This document shows, piece by piece, positions 1 to 13,235 of a stretch of 64,000 bases of DNA. Both the position numbers and the translations under genes were made by a program. Numbering within the stretch: position 1 is the first letter of the stretch; every line of letters starts with the position of its first letter. The notes beneath the pieces are model-generated. The model worked only from the letters and a program-made list of their open reading frames with translations, ran no database searches and had not been told where the DNA came from. This stretch comes from Wuchereria bancrofti (taxonomy: Eukaryota; Nematoda; Chromadorea; Rhabditida; Onchocercidae), in assembly GCA_005281725.1 (NCBI GenBank), contig SSBO01000003.1, forward strand, positions 10,165,251 through 10,229,250, read 5' to 3'.

Positions 1-3000
1 TTCTACACGTGAAGGACGACGCATTTTAAGCGCCAATCATTTATAATTCAATTTAATTCATTTCAATTCAACTCAACTCAAACACAACTTTAAAATTCAA
101 TTTTTACTCTTTTCTTCTTTATCTACATTTCTCTTCTCTTCGTTTTTCACTTCTTTTCTTTCTTTTCTTTTTTTTTTCTCATCTTTTAAATTAATGTTTT
201 AATATTTCATTATTTAAATTAACCTTTCAACCTTTCATCTGTCCTTTTTTTTCCTTGTTTTGCATTAATTAAAGTGAAATTTGATTAATTTCATTTAATT
301 TCATGAAATTATCATAGAATTATATGATTAATGGTTGTAAAATTTCAAAAGAGAATTTAATTGTAAATTTAAGGAACAAAAAAAAAAGTTGCTTTAAAAT
401 AAATTCTTTTCAACAAAATATCATTTATGCTTTATTGTCGTTGTTATTTGCTGCTTATTCATTTAAATTATCATTCATAAAATTTATAAATTGCGATAAA
501 TTTTATGGTTTAAATGAAATTTTACTTAAAAAGGAAAAATTTTGCTGTAACAATTGAAAGAGAACAAAGAGAGAGAGGGAGAGGAAGAGAGAAAGAAAGA
601 AAGAAATGATTGGAAATGAAATCAATTATTATATGTTGATGAAAGAATTTGTTAAATGTTAAATTAAATTTGTCTATTTCATGAATAATAAAATTCTGAC
701 TGATGTTAATTTATAAAATTTTCTCTAATTTTGTTTACATTTATCATAGAACTAAAAACAGTTTGTAGGAAATTTGTAATTTTATGCATAAATAAACTTT
801 TTCTTCTTTTTTTAAAATTTTTTGTTTTCCTTTCATTTGCTCTTTTTCTCAAAATAACAAATTAAAATGATCATTATGAAGCATCAATAAATAAATGAAT
901 AAATAAAATTTAAATGTGCAACTAATAAATTGGAAATTTTTCAATTAATATCAAATTAAAAATAAAATTGCAATGATTTTGTGAGAATGAATAGATAAAT
1001 AATGTTTGTAACAGTTTACAAACTTCTTAATTAATATCAAACCAAAAACAAAAGTGAAAAAAACATATGATTTAATTCTTCTCTCATCACTTTTTTGTTT
1101 CAGATTTTTGAAATAAATATCAATTTATAATAAATAACAATTTTGGCCTAAATTAATTTGCTTGCAATTTTGTTTATTTACTTAATTGTTTTTTTCAAAT
1201 TAAGTTTTCTTAAATATTCCAGTTGAATGCTATTGAAAAATCTGCTATAAATTAATATAATTTATATGCAAACATAAATTTTCTTCCTTTTTTTTCGAAA
1301 AAAATCGGAAATTTTAAAAATTTTTAAATTAAAAAAGCATTTACTCATTTATTTTAGCATTTACTATGAAAAAAAAAAATAATAATAATAAAATGCTTGA
1401 AATTTCGGTTGAAACTTTTTTTTTAATCAGTAATTTTTAATGTTATATCAAATTTATCAACAAATAAATAGTCAAGTTTTTCGTTTTTCCTCTCTTTTTT
1501 GCTTTCTTTTTCTCTCTCCTCCCATCTCTTTTTTTTTTTTTAATTTTATAATATTCATTATTATATACATATTTTCTTTTCTTCATTTATTTTTATTTAA
1601 TTTTTCCATACAATAATATAATATCTTTCTTTTTTTTCTTCAATTGTTTATTAATTTGTGAGAAAGATCAAAGAATATTTGCTTAAGATTTTACTTAACA
1701 ACAAAGTTTAAATTACATATGGATGATTTGATAGATAGATCGTAAAATGATGGCGTATTATAACCATATTTCACATCATTGTACAATACCGCCCCGCTCA
1801 ATTAGTTTTTATTTTCATTCTTCTATCAAATACTTTCGCACAGCTGTTCAATTTTTCTTATTCTTCCTCTCTCTCCCTCTCTTTCTCTCCCTGTTCCTAT
1901 CCCTCTACCTCTCTTTTCCTCTCTTTCTCCCTGTTCTTCATCTAGTTTACATGGGAAATAATAATTTTATGTGAGATTACTTTTCGAAAGAAAAGAATTT
2001 TAATTCATAAATTTCTCCAATATTTTATAATACGAAAAGAGCAAGAAGAGAGAGAGGGAAAGAGAGGGAGAGAGAAAGAATTATGAGGAGAAATTAGTTA
2101 AGATTTAAAAAAAAAAGACAGAAAAATGATAGAAAAGGGGAAGAAAAAGAGAAAGAAAAAAATAAAAAAGTTTTAATTATATTATAAAAAATTATTTCTC
2201 TTTTCTTTCTCTCTATTTTTTACCTCTCTGTCTCTCTGTATCTCTCTCTCCCTCTGCTTCTCTTTTTTCCTCCTATTATAGAATTTTATAATTTTAAAGT
2301 GGGAGAAAAGAGGATGATAATTTTCTTCTACTTCTTTGAAATGAATAATATTGAACGAAAGGGAAAAAGAAAAAAGTTAGATGGATGGAAGAGAGAGTGA
2401 GAGAGAGAGAGAGATGAACTGAATTCTTTGCAAGAAAATTGTGTCAAAGTTTTCATTCAGTTATTTAAACATTTTGAAATTATATATTTGTTTATTTATT
2501 TATTTATTTATGCAATTTCTTTTCTTTTTAAAATATATTTATGTATAGTTTAAAGTTTAAATTTCTTTTTATTTTTATTTTTACTTTTTTTAAATAAATT
2601 TTACACCTTTCTTGTCTTCTTTCAATTTTCTTTTCAAATATTATAAACTGTGAAATTTTTTACAATTTTTTCAATAATTTTATATAACATTTGCTACTTT
2701 TTTTTTTATTTTAATTTTATAATATTCTTTTTTATTTCTTATAATTTTTACAATTTTTTGTTTTTTTTGTTTTTAATCTTTTCAAATAATTTTGCAATTT
2801 TTCAGTAATTCTATCTAGCACGTTAAAAATTTCATTATTTTTTTCTAAATTTTATTTTTTTATTTTCTAAATTTATTACTTTTCCTAAATTTATTATTAC
2901 TATTACTTTTTAATTAAACTTATTACTATTATTATTATGTCTAAGTAATAGCATGAGAAAAAAAAAAGTATATGCATAATAAGATGTATTCCTTAAATTT

Positions 3001-3392
3001 CTTTATTTCGTTTTTCTTTTTTTTTTTCGAATATGAATTTAAAAAAAAATGAAAAGAAATGAAATGATAAAAGGAGAAAAAGTAGAGTAAAAGTGTGAAG
3101 TAGAGTAAAACTTAAGAATGAATAAAATTTTTGATTTAAAACTTTTTTTTTCTTTTTGAATTATACAATTTGAAATGATGAATGAATTGTATGGTGATAA
3201 TACTAATAATAATAATTTAGTGATGTAAACATTTGTTATTTCACCAAGAAAAAAGCAAAAAAAAAACTTTAATAAAATAAACATTTGTTATTCTTACCAA
3301 AAAAAAAAGCAGAAAAAAATTAATATTTGATAATCTTTTTTTGTTGTGATTATTGTAAGAATTTTTATATAAAATTACGTATGCGTATAATT
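1..3392. other. AT-rich intergenic DNA, no gene seen
   Basis: Low-complexity A/T-rich DNA with many poly-A and poly-T runs, a pyrimidine block near 1861-1935, purine (GA) blocks near 565-605, 2040-2080 and 2390-2415, and short TTTA repeats near 2485-2510. The open frames here are short, rich in F, L, I, K and Y, and show no domain or splice-phase logic, so I call no gene. A distal promoter or untranslated exon cannot be excluded. Confidence 0.7.
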
Positions 3393-3759
3393 TCTTCTTT
3401 TTCTTTTTAATGAAATATTAAAATAATTTTTTCTTTTTTTTTGTAAAAAAAATGGAAATTTTTGTTTTTGTAAAAAATTTTCCTTTTTTTATTTGAATAT
3501 CTTATTTAACTAAAAAAGATAATGTAATAATTATTGTAAGTAATAATAAGAGAATTTTTTTAACTTAATAAAAAANTCTTCTTTTTCTTTTTAATGAAAT
3601 ATTAAAATAATTTTTTCTTTTTTTTTGTAAAAAAAATGGAAATTTTTGTTTTTGTAAAAAATTTTCCTTTTTTTATTTGAATATCTTATTTAACTAAAAA
3701 AGATAATGTAATAATTATTGTAAGTAATAATAAGAGAATTTTTTTAACTTAATAAAAAA
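3393..3759. repeat. exact 183-bp duplication around a single N
   Basis: About 183 bases at 3393-3575 are repeated, as far as I can read without a mismatch, at 3577-3759, with one unresolved base (N) at 3576 between them. No divergence in AT-rich non-coding DNA, plus an N exactly at the joint, fits a scaffolding or gap-closing error in which both contig ends hold the same sequence. A very recent real duplication is possible but less likely. Confidence 0.85.
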
Positions 3760-6700
3760 TTTTGCTCAATTTTTTTTCTTTTTCTTTTTCTTAAAAAAAA
3801 AAGGATGAAGCAATAATTCACCTTTCTTTTAATTATTCATTATAATTAATTGCTTTTTTTTTCTCTCCCTCTTCTGTTTATCTCTTTCTATCTCTCTCTT
3901 TTTTCTCTCTCACTCTCCCTCTCTCTGTTTTGTTTTATTTCAGTGAATATAGTTTTTAAAATCTCAAATATTTTGTAATTTTTAATATTTACTAATTTTG
4001 CTTTTCCCATTCACACATAAAAAATGTTTACAATTTTGATTTATATAATTTATCAAATGAATAGAAATTATATACGAAATGAATGGAAATGATAGAATTA
4101 AAATTTTTTTAATACTAAAAAAAATTACAACTTTTCATACCTAAAAACAGAAAAAAATTAACAAATCTTCATATTTTTATTTAAAAAAAAAGAAACTTTT
4201 CTTCCTACCTTCGCATATTTCATTCCATTCACTAATTGTAGAACAAATTAAAATAGTCCAAAAAAAAAAAATTACCAACAAATTATTTTAATTGATTTAA
4301 TTTAAAAGATGGAAAAAAATTTACGGACCCAAACTGAATTATTTGTTTGTTTATTCGTTTGTCTTTGATCAATTTTGAAATTTATTAATTGATGATTTTA
4401 AATTGGAAATGTGTTTTCTTTTCTGCTTCGGTCTTCATTTTTCCTTTAAGCATTTCAAAATTAGATTTGAAGTTAGATTTTGAATTAGATTTGAAATTAG
4501 ATTTGAAGTTTTACGTAATACTTTATTATTTACCAAATATGAATGACTGTAAATTACATTCAATAAGTTAATGGTGGTGACAACATTTAGGTTAAACTTA
4601 ATTTTAATTTTTAAATTCTCTATTTTTTATAGTACTTATAAAATACTTGTTTGTTTTTTCTTCCTTTTTAAAATTAAAATTTTAAAATATATTTCGAAAT
4701 GGCTAGCAATTATATTATATTATTATTTTTTCTTTATTTTGAAATTAATTAACAGTTTAAGAGGAATAAGCAAATGTACTTTTAAGATAGAAATAGTTCG
4801 CTTTTGCTTCGTTTTTTTTTTTTAAATTTTCATTCATTGATTATCGTTGGTAAAATTTTCAATGTGTTTTTATTTTTTCTCTTATTTTCTTCCTCTCTCC
4901 ATCTTTCCTCCTCTCTCTCTCTCCTTGCTTATTTCTAAGTAGCAAGGAATGGGTACTTTACATTCCATTTTTATTTTTTATTTAACAATTTCTATTTTTG
5001 AAATTAATTTGAAATTTTCAACCAATTTTCAACCAATTTAAAATATATTAAACAAAAAAAAGTTGTAAATGATTTATTAAAATATAATATCATCATAAAA
5101 TTATCGTTATTATGAATAATTTATGAATAATTTGATTATTTAAAATTAAATTATAAATAAGTCAGTTAATTATTTAAATAAATTCATTCAATTTTACTTT
5201 GTAATATTTTATTAATCAAAATATTTCACTTTTTTTTTTATGAAATAAAATTTAAAAACAAGAAAATTTGTCAATTTTTATCATTTCTTTCTTTCTTTTT
5301 TCTTTTACTTTTTTTCCATAATGTTACATTAGAGTTTTTTAAAAAATGTGTAAACAACAAAGTGAAATATTTTAACGAAAAAAAAAAAATGAAAAATGTA
5401 TTTGAAGAAAAGAAAATATAAGAGAAGAAGAAAAAAAAACTTGTTTAATAATGTAGCATAAATGAAGCTTAATTAATTCAACAAAATAAAAAAGTTTTGA
5501 AAAAATGATTTATACCTAAGTATTAAATGAAAATAGCTCATTTTTGCTTGCTAATTTAATTTTTCATTTTTTTTTTCCATTTTCTTTTTTCCTAACCATA
5601 ATTTTTATCATTTTGCAAAATTAATTGCATATTTGTAAAAAATAAAAATTTTTACATTTGTTTAATAATTTTTATTTTTGAATAAAATAAAAATTGCTAT
5701 CATATTAGATTGTTATGTTTTTGTTTGATTAGCATATCATTTAAAAGTGAAAAATATTAATTTTCATTTAGATTAGAATAACAAAAAAAAAAAACACAGT
5801 TTTTTAAAAGTATGAAATTTCGATATGAAATTATAAAATTCATAAAAAAAAAATATTATTCATAAAAAATATTATTATGGTAATAAAAGTAGGAAATTTT
5901 TACAAGTACGAAAATTAAGTATAAAATTTCCGGATGAAATTATAAAATTATAAAAAAAAAATTGTTGTAATAATGAAAGTGAGAAATTTTTTGAAGTATA
6001 AAACTTAATCCAATATTTGATGCAATTGAAATTATTAATTTTTGCACAATTCGAAATTTAGAAGTTATGTCTTAAAACAATAACCAAAATAAATTATCAA
6101 TTTTATCAGTTGTAAACTTTCTCATGCTAACCTTATCAGTTGTAAATATTCGTGTTAACCTTATCAATTTAAACTTACTTTTTCTTTATTATGTATTTTA
6201 AACTTTACGCTATCATTTTCAGATTCCATTTTCTTTTCATTCTAACTTATCATTTTTGTTAAAATTGAAAAAAAAAAAACATATTTTTGCTTTCATAGCA
6301 CTGCCTCAAATATAATGATATCACTATCACTGATAATAATACAGAAATTTGTTTTTTGATAAAATAAAAAAACATTTATGTTAAAGAAATAAAATGGTGC
6401 AATTCCAGAATTAGAATTGAAATAATTATTACATTCATTAGATTCGTTTTAAAATTCGCTTTTATTCTTTTTTTTCTTTTTTTAAACCTTCATCAATGAT
6501 AGGATAATAAAATGGAAATTATTTTATTATCAACAAATTTCATCGATATTTCATATGAACTAATAAATATCGCAATAATATAAAAATATCTCTTGAAAAT
6601 TTTCTTTTTTTTTTCCTTTTTCTTTCTATTTCATTTCTTTTGCAATCATAAAATAAAAACTTTAAACTTTCAAAAATTATATTTAATTGAAATTGTAAAC

Positions 6701-8970
6701 TATTTGGAAAAAAATTTCCACTTTTTTTATCATTTACCAAAATTTAATTGGAATGGTTGATTTTAAATGTTTGGAAAAGATTATCATTTGTTTAACAACT
6801 TCCATTGTTTTTTTTTTCTAAATATTTTTTAATGAAATATTTTAAAAAATTTCATTTTTAATTAAAATGCAGTGGAGTAGTAAATATTAATACTTATCAA
6901 ATAATTAACCAATTATGTTCATTTATTCATATTTATAAATTATGGAATTTAATTTTTATACATTTTATATGAGAATTAATTTAATACAAAATTAATATTT
7001 TATTTAAAAAAGGACAAAAACAAAACTTTGCAATTTTTTCCACAAGTTTATATTAATACATGAGTTAGTTTTCTTCTTCTTTTTTCAATAAAATCAATTA
7101 AAAATGTTTAAAAAATAAAAAAGGAAAAATTATGGACGAAAAACGAAAAAAGAAATTACATTAAGAAAATTTATTTCCTTTCTAATTTAAGATTTCAAAT
7201 TTTCAATTTTAATTTTATAATTATATTAAATAGCAAATATACTTTAACTTTTTTTTTCTTTTGAAATGACAGATTAATTTATAAGTCAGCTAATTTTATA
7301 AATATTTTATGCATAAGCAAGGAGAAGAAAAAAAAACAAATAAATACCAAAGCTATTATTATAATATTTCAGTTTTAAATGAGTTTAAAAAAAAAAAACA
7401 ACATTTCAATTTTATTTTTATTTTCCTTTTTTTTTGTTTCAATATTTATCACAAATGTATTATCATTTATCAATTAGCTGTCAAATTCAAAATAATCACT
7501 TATCATTTAATAAATAATTATTATCATGCTTATTATAAACGAAAAACATAACATATACATATGTTAATTCCAATTATCATTTCTAATTCTATTTCAGTTC
7601 TAATTACGATTTAATTTATGTCTAAATAAAGTTTAATCTTATCATATCATATCTTTTCTTTTTCTTGTTTTATTTTGTTTTGTTCATAAAGTACATTAAC
7701 AATTATTTGCTTAGTATTTTATATATGAAAAAAAGAAAAAAGCATTCTTTATATATATATAATCTTTTTTTTTAAATAAAAAGAACCAGTTTGATATTAG
7801 GTTAGTTTAAAAAAAAATGTATTAATATTGAAAAGAGAAAGAGTGAGAAAGAGAGAGAGAGAGGGAGAGAGAGGAAGAGAGAGAGAGAAGAACTAGTTGA
7901 AATAAAGCTGCTCATTTTTAAATACTTCATGAAAATAGTCAGAAATATTTTATTGTTAACAATTCCACCGCAATACTATTTAACAATTCCGCTGTAATAC
8001 TTTTTAAATGACAACTATATCATTTATATTTCAAATGAATTTGTTTATTTTTTTGTTTGTTTGTTTTTTTTGTTTGTTTTTGTTTTCTTTTGTTTCTTTT
8101 TTATCGTCTTTAAAAAAAAAATAAGTCTTTTTTCCTTTAATAATTATATATTTTATTGGTTGATATTTTTTCTTTTTTTTTCTTTTAATATCATATAAAT
8201 AAAATATAAATAAGTAATTTTAATTAGTGTTCTATTTTAATTACTAGTAATAAGTATTGATATCATTTTTCACTTTTTTTTTCTTTCTTGTTTACAATAA
8301 TTATTTTATTGATTGGTATTTTTTGATATCCTAGTTCTATACAATGTGCGTATATTTTTTTGTAAATATTTTCTTTTTTTTTTTTAAGAAAAAAGGATTA
8401 AAATTTTATAAAAATATTTAAAAAAAAAAATAAAAAAATGTATAAAAATTTAAAAAAATATATATTTTAATTTCCCTTATAAATAGAATGTAAATTACAA
8501 ACAGAAATATATCTCAAATATATCGCAAATAAAGGATAAACTATTTTCATTTCATAGATGGAATATAATTAATAATTTATAACTTGTTTTAGGATGCAAT
8601 TAATTAATATAATTTTCATTTAATTAAAATAGTTTAATTTAATATTTTGCAATTTTTTACAAATATGTAAATATATGTAACTGTCATATAATTGTTCAAT
8701 GAAGATTTATTTTAGAATATAATTAATTAAATGTAAGATCTTTGCATTTTTGTTCTAATTAGAAAAATTTTTACACATTTACGAATAAGTAAATAATATT
8801 ATAATTATACTATATTATATATATTTCAAATAAGAGACAAATTATTTTGTCAACATAATAAGCTTTTAATGAGAAAAAAAGAGAGAAATATTTAGATTGT
8901 GAACAAAGAGACAGGTGACAACTTTGTTTGCATTGTTTCATTAAATCTCTTACTCTGCAGCCCTCTCTCT

Positions 8971-9001
<31 letters not shown>

Positions 9002-11260
9002 ATCTTCACTCTTTCTATGCATATATATTAAAAAAAAAATTTTTATTTCTTTGAAGTTAAGGCTTAAAAATTCATCAAAACATCATATATGCCAAATGAA
9101 ATAATCATTATATTAAAAATTATTTCCATAAATTTTATTTTGTCAATAAAATTTCAATAAATTTTATTTAAAAACAAAAAACAAACAAACAAAGAGATGA
9201 ATAATTTTATGTGTTAAAATTATTGCAATCAATTTATTCTCAAAATATATTAAACAATCAGGTTTTTTTTGTTGTTGTTGTTATTTTCTTATTTTTAATA
9301 AAATTTAAAATAATAAATTTTAACATTTTAGAATTCAAAATTCGTTTTGTCATTTACTAAATGCTTTAATTTTCTCGTAATTATAATTTTACAATTTAAC
9401 TAACATAAAACTAATAATAAAACTAATAAAGCAGAAAATAAAAAGTCACTATTTACCCTTTCAAAACAAATTAAAAACAAAATGATTTATTACCTAAGAT
9501 TGGTTAATTATTATTATTATTACTATTAGTATTTTTATTTAAAAAAAAAAAAAACAAAAAAAACAAAATAACTGTTTTGGATTATAATTATTGAAAAAAA
9601 TTATGAAAAAAAGAAATAAAAGCAAATAAAACTAATTTTTAAAAAAAAAGCATCAATCTATATGGGTGTAATAAATCTTTTTGACTTTTTACTAGTTTAA
9701 AAAAAAAAAATCTAATTATTACAAAAATTTAAGTTAACATTGCTATGTTCATTAATGCTTTTTGCTAAACCGGTTTTCAACAATCCGGAATTAAAAACAA
9801 GATAAGTAACAAATTGTAGCATTTAAACTAGTTTAATATCAATATTTTTTGATAGCAATAAGCAACAAAGTAACAAAGAAAACCAATTTTTTTTTTCTTT
9901 TCTTTTTAATTTAAATAATGCGATTTTTTAATTATTCACTAATTGTTCGGAATTATTTGCTTAAAAAATTAATAGTTACTATTACCATATTACAGTTACT
10001 ACTATTATTATTATTGTTATTACTGCAAAAGTTATAAAAGAGTATTTAAAAAAAAAAATCTCAATTGAATTAAAAAAAAACAAGTTAATTGTTTTAATTT
10101 ATTTAATAATCAAATATTTATTTACCTAATTTCTATTTCTTTTTTTCTTCATTGTTTTTTTTTTCAAAGGTTGTCAAATAATTTTGTTGGTAATTTTAAT
10201 TGATGATTGATGCAATATAATAGGAATTATTTTTAAATTAATTTCTAAATTTGTTTTACACTTATTAATTTTAGCTGTATTTATATAAATTTCATCTGTG
10301 CTATAATAAAATAATAAATAAACAAATTTTGCTCAAATATTGGATTAAATGATTATATGATTTTATAACAAATACAACAAAGTTAAAATTTTTATCAATC
10401 AAAATAACAGATTTATGACTATGATCAAAAAAAAAAAAACTTTTATTACTAATAATCAAATAAAAATCATTTGATGACATTATAATTTTATGATGATGAC
10501 CCTAATATTGTCATTGAAAATGAGGTTAAACATTAAATATCATTATAGATTGAATTAAAATTAATTTAAACTTAATTCATTTATCAATCACCTGTTTTTA
10601 TTTAAATTTTTATCCCTTCTCTCTTAAAAAAATGAGAAATTAAAAAAGTGTAATTAATAAATAAAACAAATTATAATGTAAGAGGGAGAAGTGATGTGGT
10701 GAAAAGAAAAAAAAAAACAGAAATATTTTAGATAAAAATTTCAAAATTAGGTGCAATGTAATAATTATCAAAACTTTAATAACTAAAATTCATTCCTTTT
10801 TTCTTAAATTTTAGTTTCATGTATTATTAGTAATAATTGTTATATTCAAATTTAATATTTTAAACAGCAATATTCATTTATTAATTAATTATTAAATAAC
10901 AAATTAAAACAATGCTAGTATATGCTTTAAAAATTTGGCATTTTGAGAAAAAAAGCTGACTCTAAGATTTTTTTCCTTTTATTTTATTTAACTTATCAAT
11001 TTAACTATTAACAAAAGAATGAAAAAGTAGGAAAGAGGATGACAAAGAGAGAGGGAGAGAGAAAGGAAGAGAAAAAAATAGTTATTTCAATTTGTTATGA
11101 ATTATGAAATATTATTTCAATTGACACAAAATTGATCATTTGGCCCATTTCATCATTGATGGTATGACCTCAATTAGTATCTTATAATCATCAGTTTTGA
11201 TAGAAATGAATTGATCAGATATTCTCAATTATTTTAATTATTCATCGAGAGCAAAATGAA
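3760..11260. other. AT-rich intergenic DNA, no gene seen
   Basis: Continuous low-complexity DNA with poly-A/poly-T runs, pyrimidine tracts near 3850-3930, 4880-4925 and 8960-9005, and GA tracts near 7840-7890 and 11,045-11,080. Open frames such as 4389-4571 and 7309-7551 encode simple hydrophobic or lysine/asparagine-rich strings without recognisable domains and are read as chance frames. Confidence 0.65.
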
Positions 11261-11269
11261 GGGTCGTTT

Positions 11270-11430
11270 AATTACTGTTATTGTTGTTGTTTGTTATTGT
11301 CATTGTCGTTGTTGTTTGTTATCGTTGTTGTTGTTGTTTATTATTGTTATTGTCGTTATTGCTGTTGGTACTTATTGTTGTTAATTTTATCATCGTTATT
11401 ATAACTGTTGTTATTGCTATTGTTGTTACT
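11270..11430. repeat. degenerate GTT/GTTATT triplet repeat
   Basis: Imperfect array of GTT, ATT and GTC triplets. Triplet periodicity keeps long frames open on both strands; the resulting poly-leucine/isoleucine and poly-asparagine strings are by-products of the repeat, not genes. Confidence 0.85.
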
Positions 11431-11577
11431 GTTTAAAGTAGATATCATAAAAACGGTCTGTTTGCCTTTTTTGCCTTTTTTTTTCTTCTCTCCTCTCTTG
11501 ATGATAATGATAATAAAGAGGGAGAGGGACAAGGTCATCTTCAAAATCTTTCATCTACTTATCTTTTCATTTATTTT

Positions 11578-11712
11578 GGTAGTAATAGTAATAACAATAA
11601 TAATAATAATAATAATATTAGTAATAATAACAACAATAATAATAGCGATAATAATAATAATGATAATAATAATAATAGTAGTAATGATAATAATTATTAC
11701 TGCAACGATAAT
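11578..11712. repeat. degenerate AAT/ATA triplet repeat
   Basis: Imperfect AAT array with scattered AGT, ACA and GAT variants, apparently a decayed microsatellite. It creates the poly-isoleucine end of a 127-codon open frame (11,408-11,791) that I reject as a gene. Confidence 0.85.
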
Positions 11713-11979
11713 AAGTAACTGGAATATTTGTTTAGAAATAGATTGGTACTATATTATTAAAATTTTTGAAAAATCTTTGCTTGCAAATTGATAATTTTGA
11801 ATTGTAGCAAATTTTTGAATGAAAATGAAAATTGTAATTGAAAGTTTATTTCAAGTTATATAACAATTATTGATTGACTGATTGTAATATTTGATTTTTT
11901 CGTTAAATTAATCCATGAACAGAAAAGATAAATTGAGGCTTAGGCTTAGGTATAATTTTTTCTTCGCTTTCTCTTTTTC

Positions 11980-12010
11980 TTCTTCTTCTCTCTCTCTCTC
12001 TCTCTCCCTT
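11980..12010. repeat. CT dinucleotide tract
   Basis: TCTTCT grading into a run of about fourteen CT units. One of many pyrimidine/purine tracts in the window. Confidence 0.85.
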
Positions 12011-12223
12011 TTTATATATTTAGTTTATTTCTGTGTATTCTATCGATAGATAAGATCTTTTTCCTTAACATCATATATACTTTGTTATCATTTATCAGTT
12101 TAAATATTATCGGATAAGTTTATTATGGCCTCTAACTTATAGTTTGGAAATTGATACGAATTTTTTTCCTATCCCCAATGTTTGACTATAATGCTAATCT
12201 TTATTATAGTTTAAACTATCTCT

Positions 12224-12370
12224 AGTGATATACTTATCATTTGATCATGGATCATTCTAGATACTAATCTATGTGTAGTGATATACTTATCATTTGATCA
12301 TGGATCATTCTAGATACTAATCTATCTGTAGTGATATACTTATCATTTGATCATGGATCATTCTCTTACT
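12224..12370. repeat. 53-bp tandem repeat, nearly three copies
   Basis: Units start with AGTGATATAC at 12,224, 12,277 and 12,330, a period of 53 bp. The first two copies differ at very few positions and the third breaks off after about 38 bases. Each carries a near-palindrome around GATCATGGATC. No frame runs through it, so it is non-coding. Confidence 0.85.
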
Positions 12371-12696
12371 ATTTTATCAACAAGTTAGTGACAGTAATGA
12401 AATGATCTATGATCGATTTTTTCAATTAATCTTAGTAAGATTTGAATGAATGACAAGGACAATTAATTGTTGATCCGATAGCTCTATACAAATAATTTAA
12501 GTAATACTATAATTCTTATGTATATGTTACATTTTGCATTTAAAAAATTTTTAATTTATGATTTTAATTCTGGATGATGATTACGTATAAATTTAAAACG
12601 GAGGGAAAAGATTTTTGAAAAACTGTTTAATTCTAATATTTTCAATAGCAGTATAAATATATAATTACAATTACATAACAAGAAAATAAAATAATG

Positions 12697-13235
12697 TATC
12701 TACGTGTACGCGTGCGAGTCTGTGCACGTATACGTGTATGCGTAATGAAGTGAAATTTCACGTATTACTGTCAAATACAGTTTGAAAGAAAATTTATAGT
12801 AACAGTATAATACATAATTTAGAATAACGACACCTTCGCATGCGTGTATGTATGATCTATGTCTTTGTGTATGTGTGCTTGTATGTATATGTATGCATGT
12901 GTGTATGTGTGTATGTGTATATGTATGTATGTGTGTATGTGTATATGTATGTATGTGTGTATGTTTGTACGTTTGTGTTTATATGTATATATGCACGTGT
13001 GATACACGTATATATGCATGCGAATGTGTATGTACATACGTGCATGTATATGTGTGTATGTATGTATGTGTGCATGTATGTATTGTATATGTATGTATGT
13101 ATGTATGTGTATTAGGAGGGAAGCTATATAATGGCGCGATAATTCAAAACCAGAGATCAAGCAAATGCGGATTCAAAGCAAATATCTGTGTATGTATGTA
13201 TGTCTGTGTATGTGTATGGATGTATGTACAATCAG
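12697..13235. repeat. TG/TATG alternating purine-pyrimidine microsatellite region
   Basis: Extended array of GTGTATGTATG-type units (main block 12,838-13,112, second block 13,187-13,225, with ACGTGTACGCGTGCG-like sequence at 12,702-12,740). Nearly strict purine-pyrimidine alternation is the kind of sequence that can adopt left-handed Z-DNA. The overlapping frames encode repeated Cys-Val-Tyr-Met or Thr-His-Ile-Tyr strings and are repeat artefacts. Confidence 0.9.

Noticed and set aside
11356..11791. 127-codon isoleucine/leucine-rich frame and the opposing frame
   Set aside because: Translation of GTT and AAT triplet arrays; low complexity, no conserved motif.
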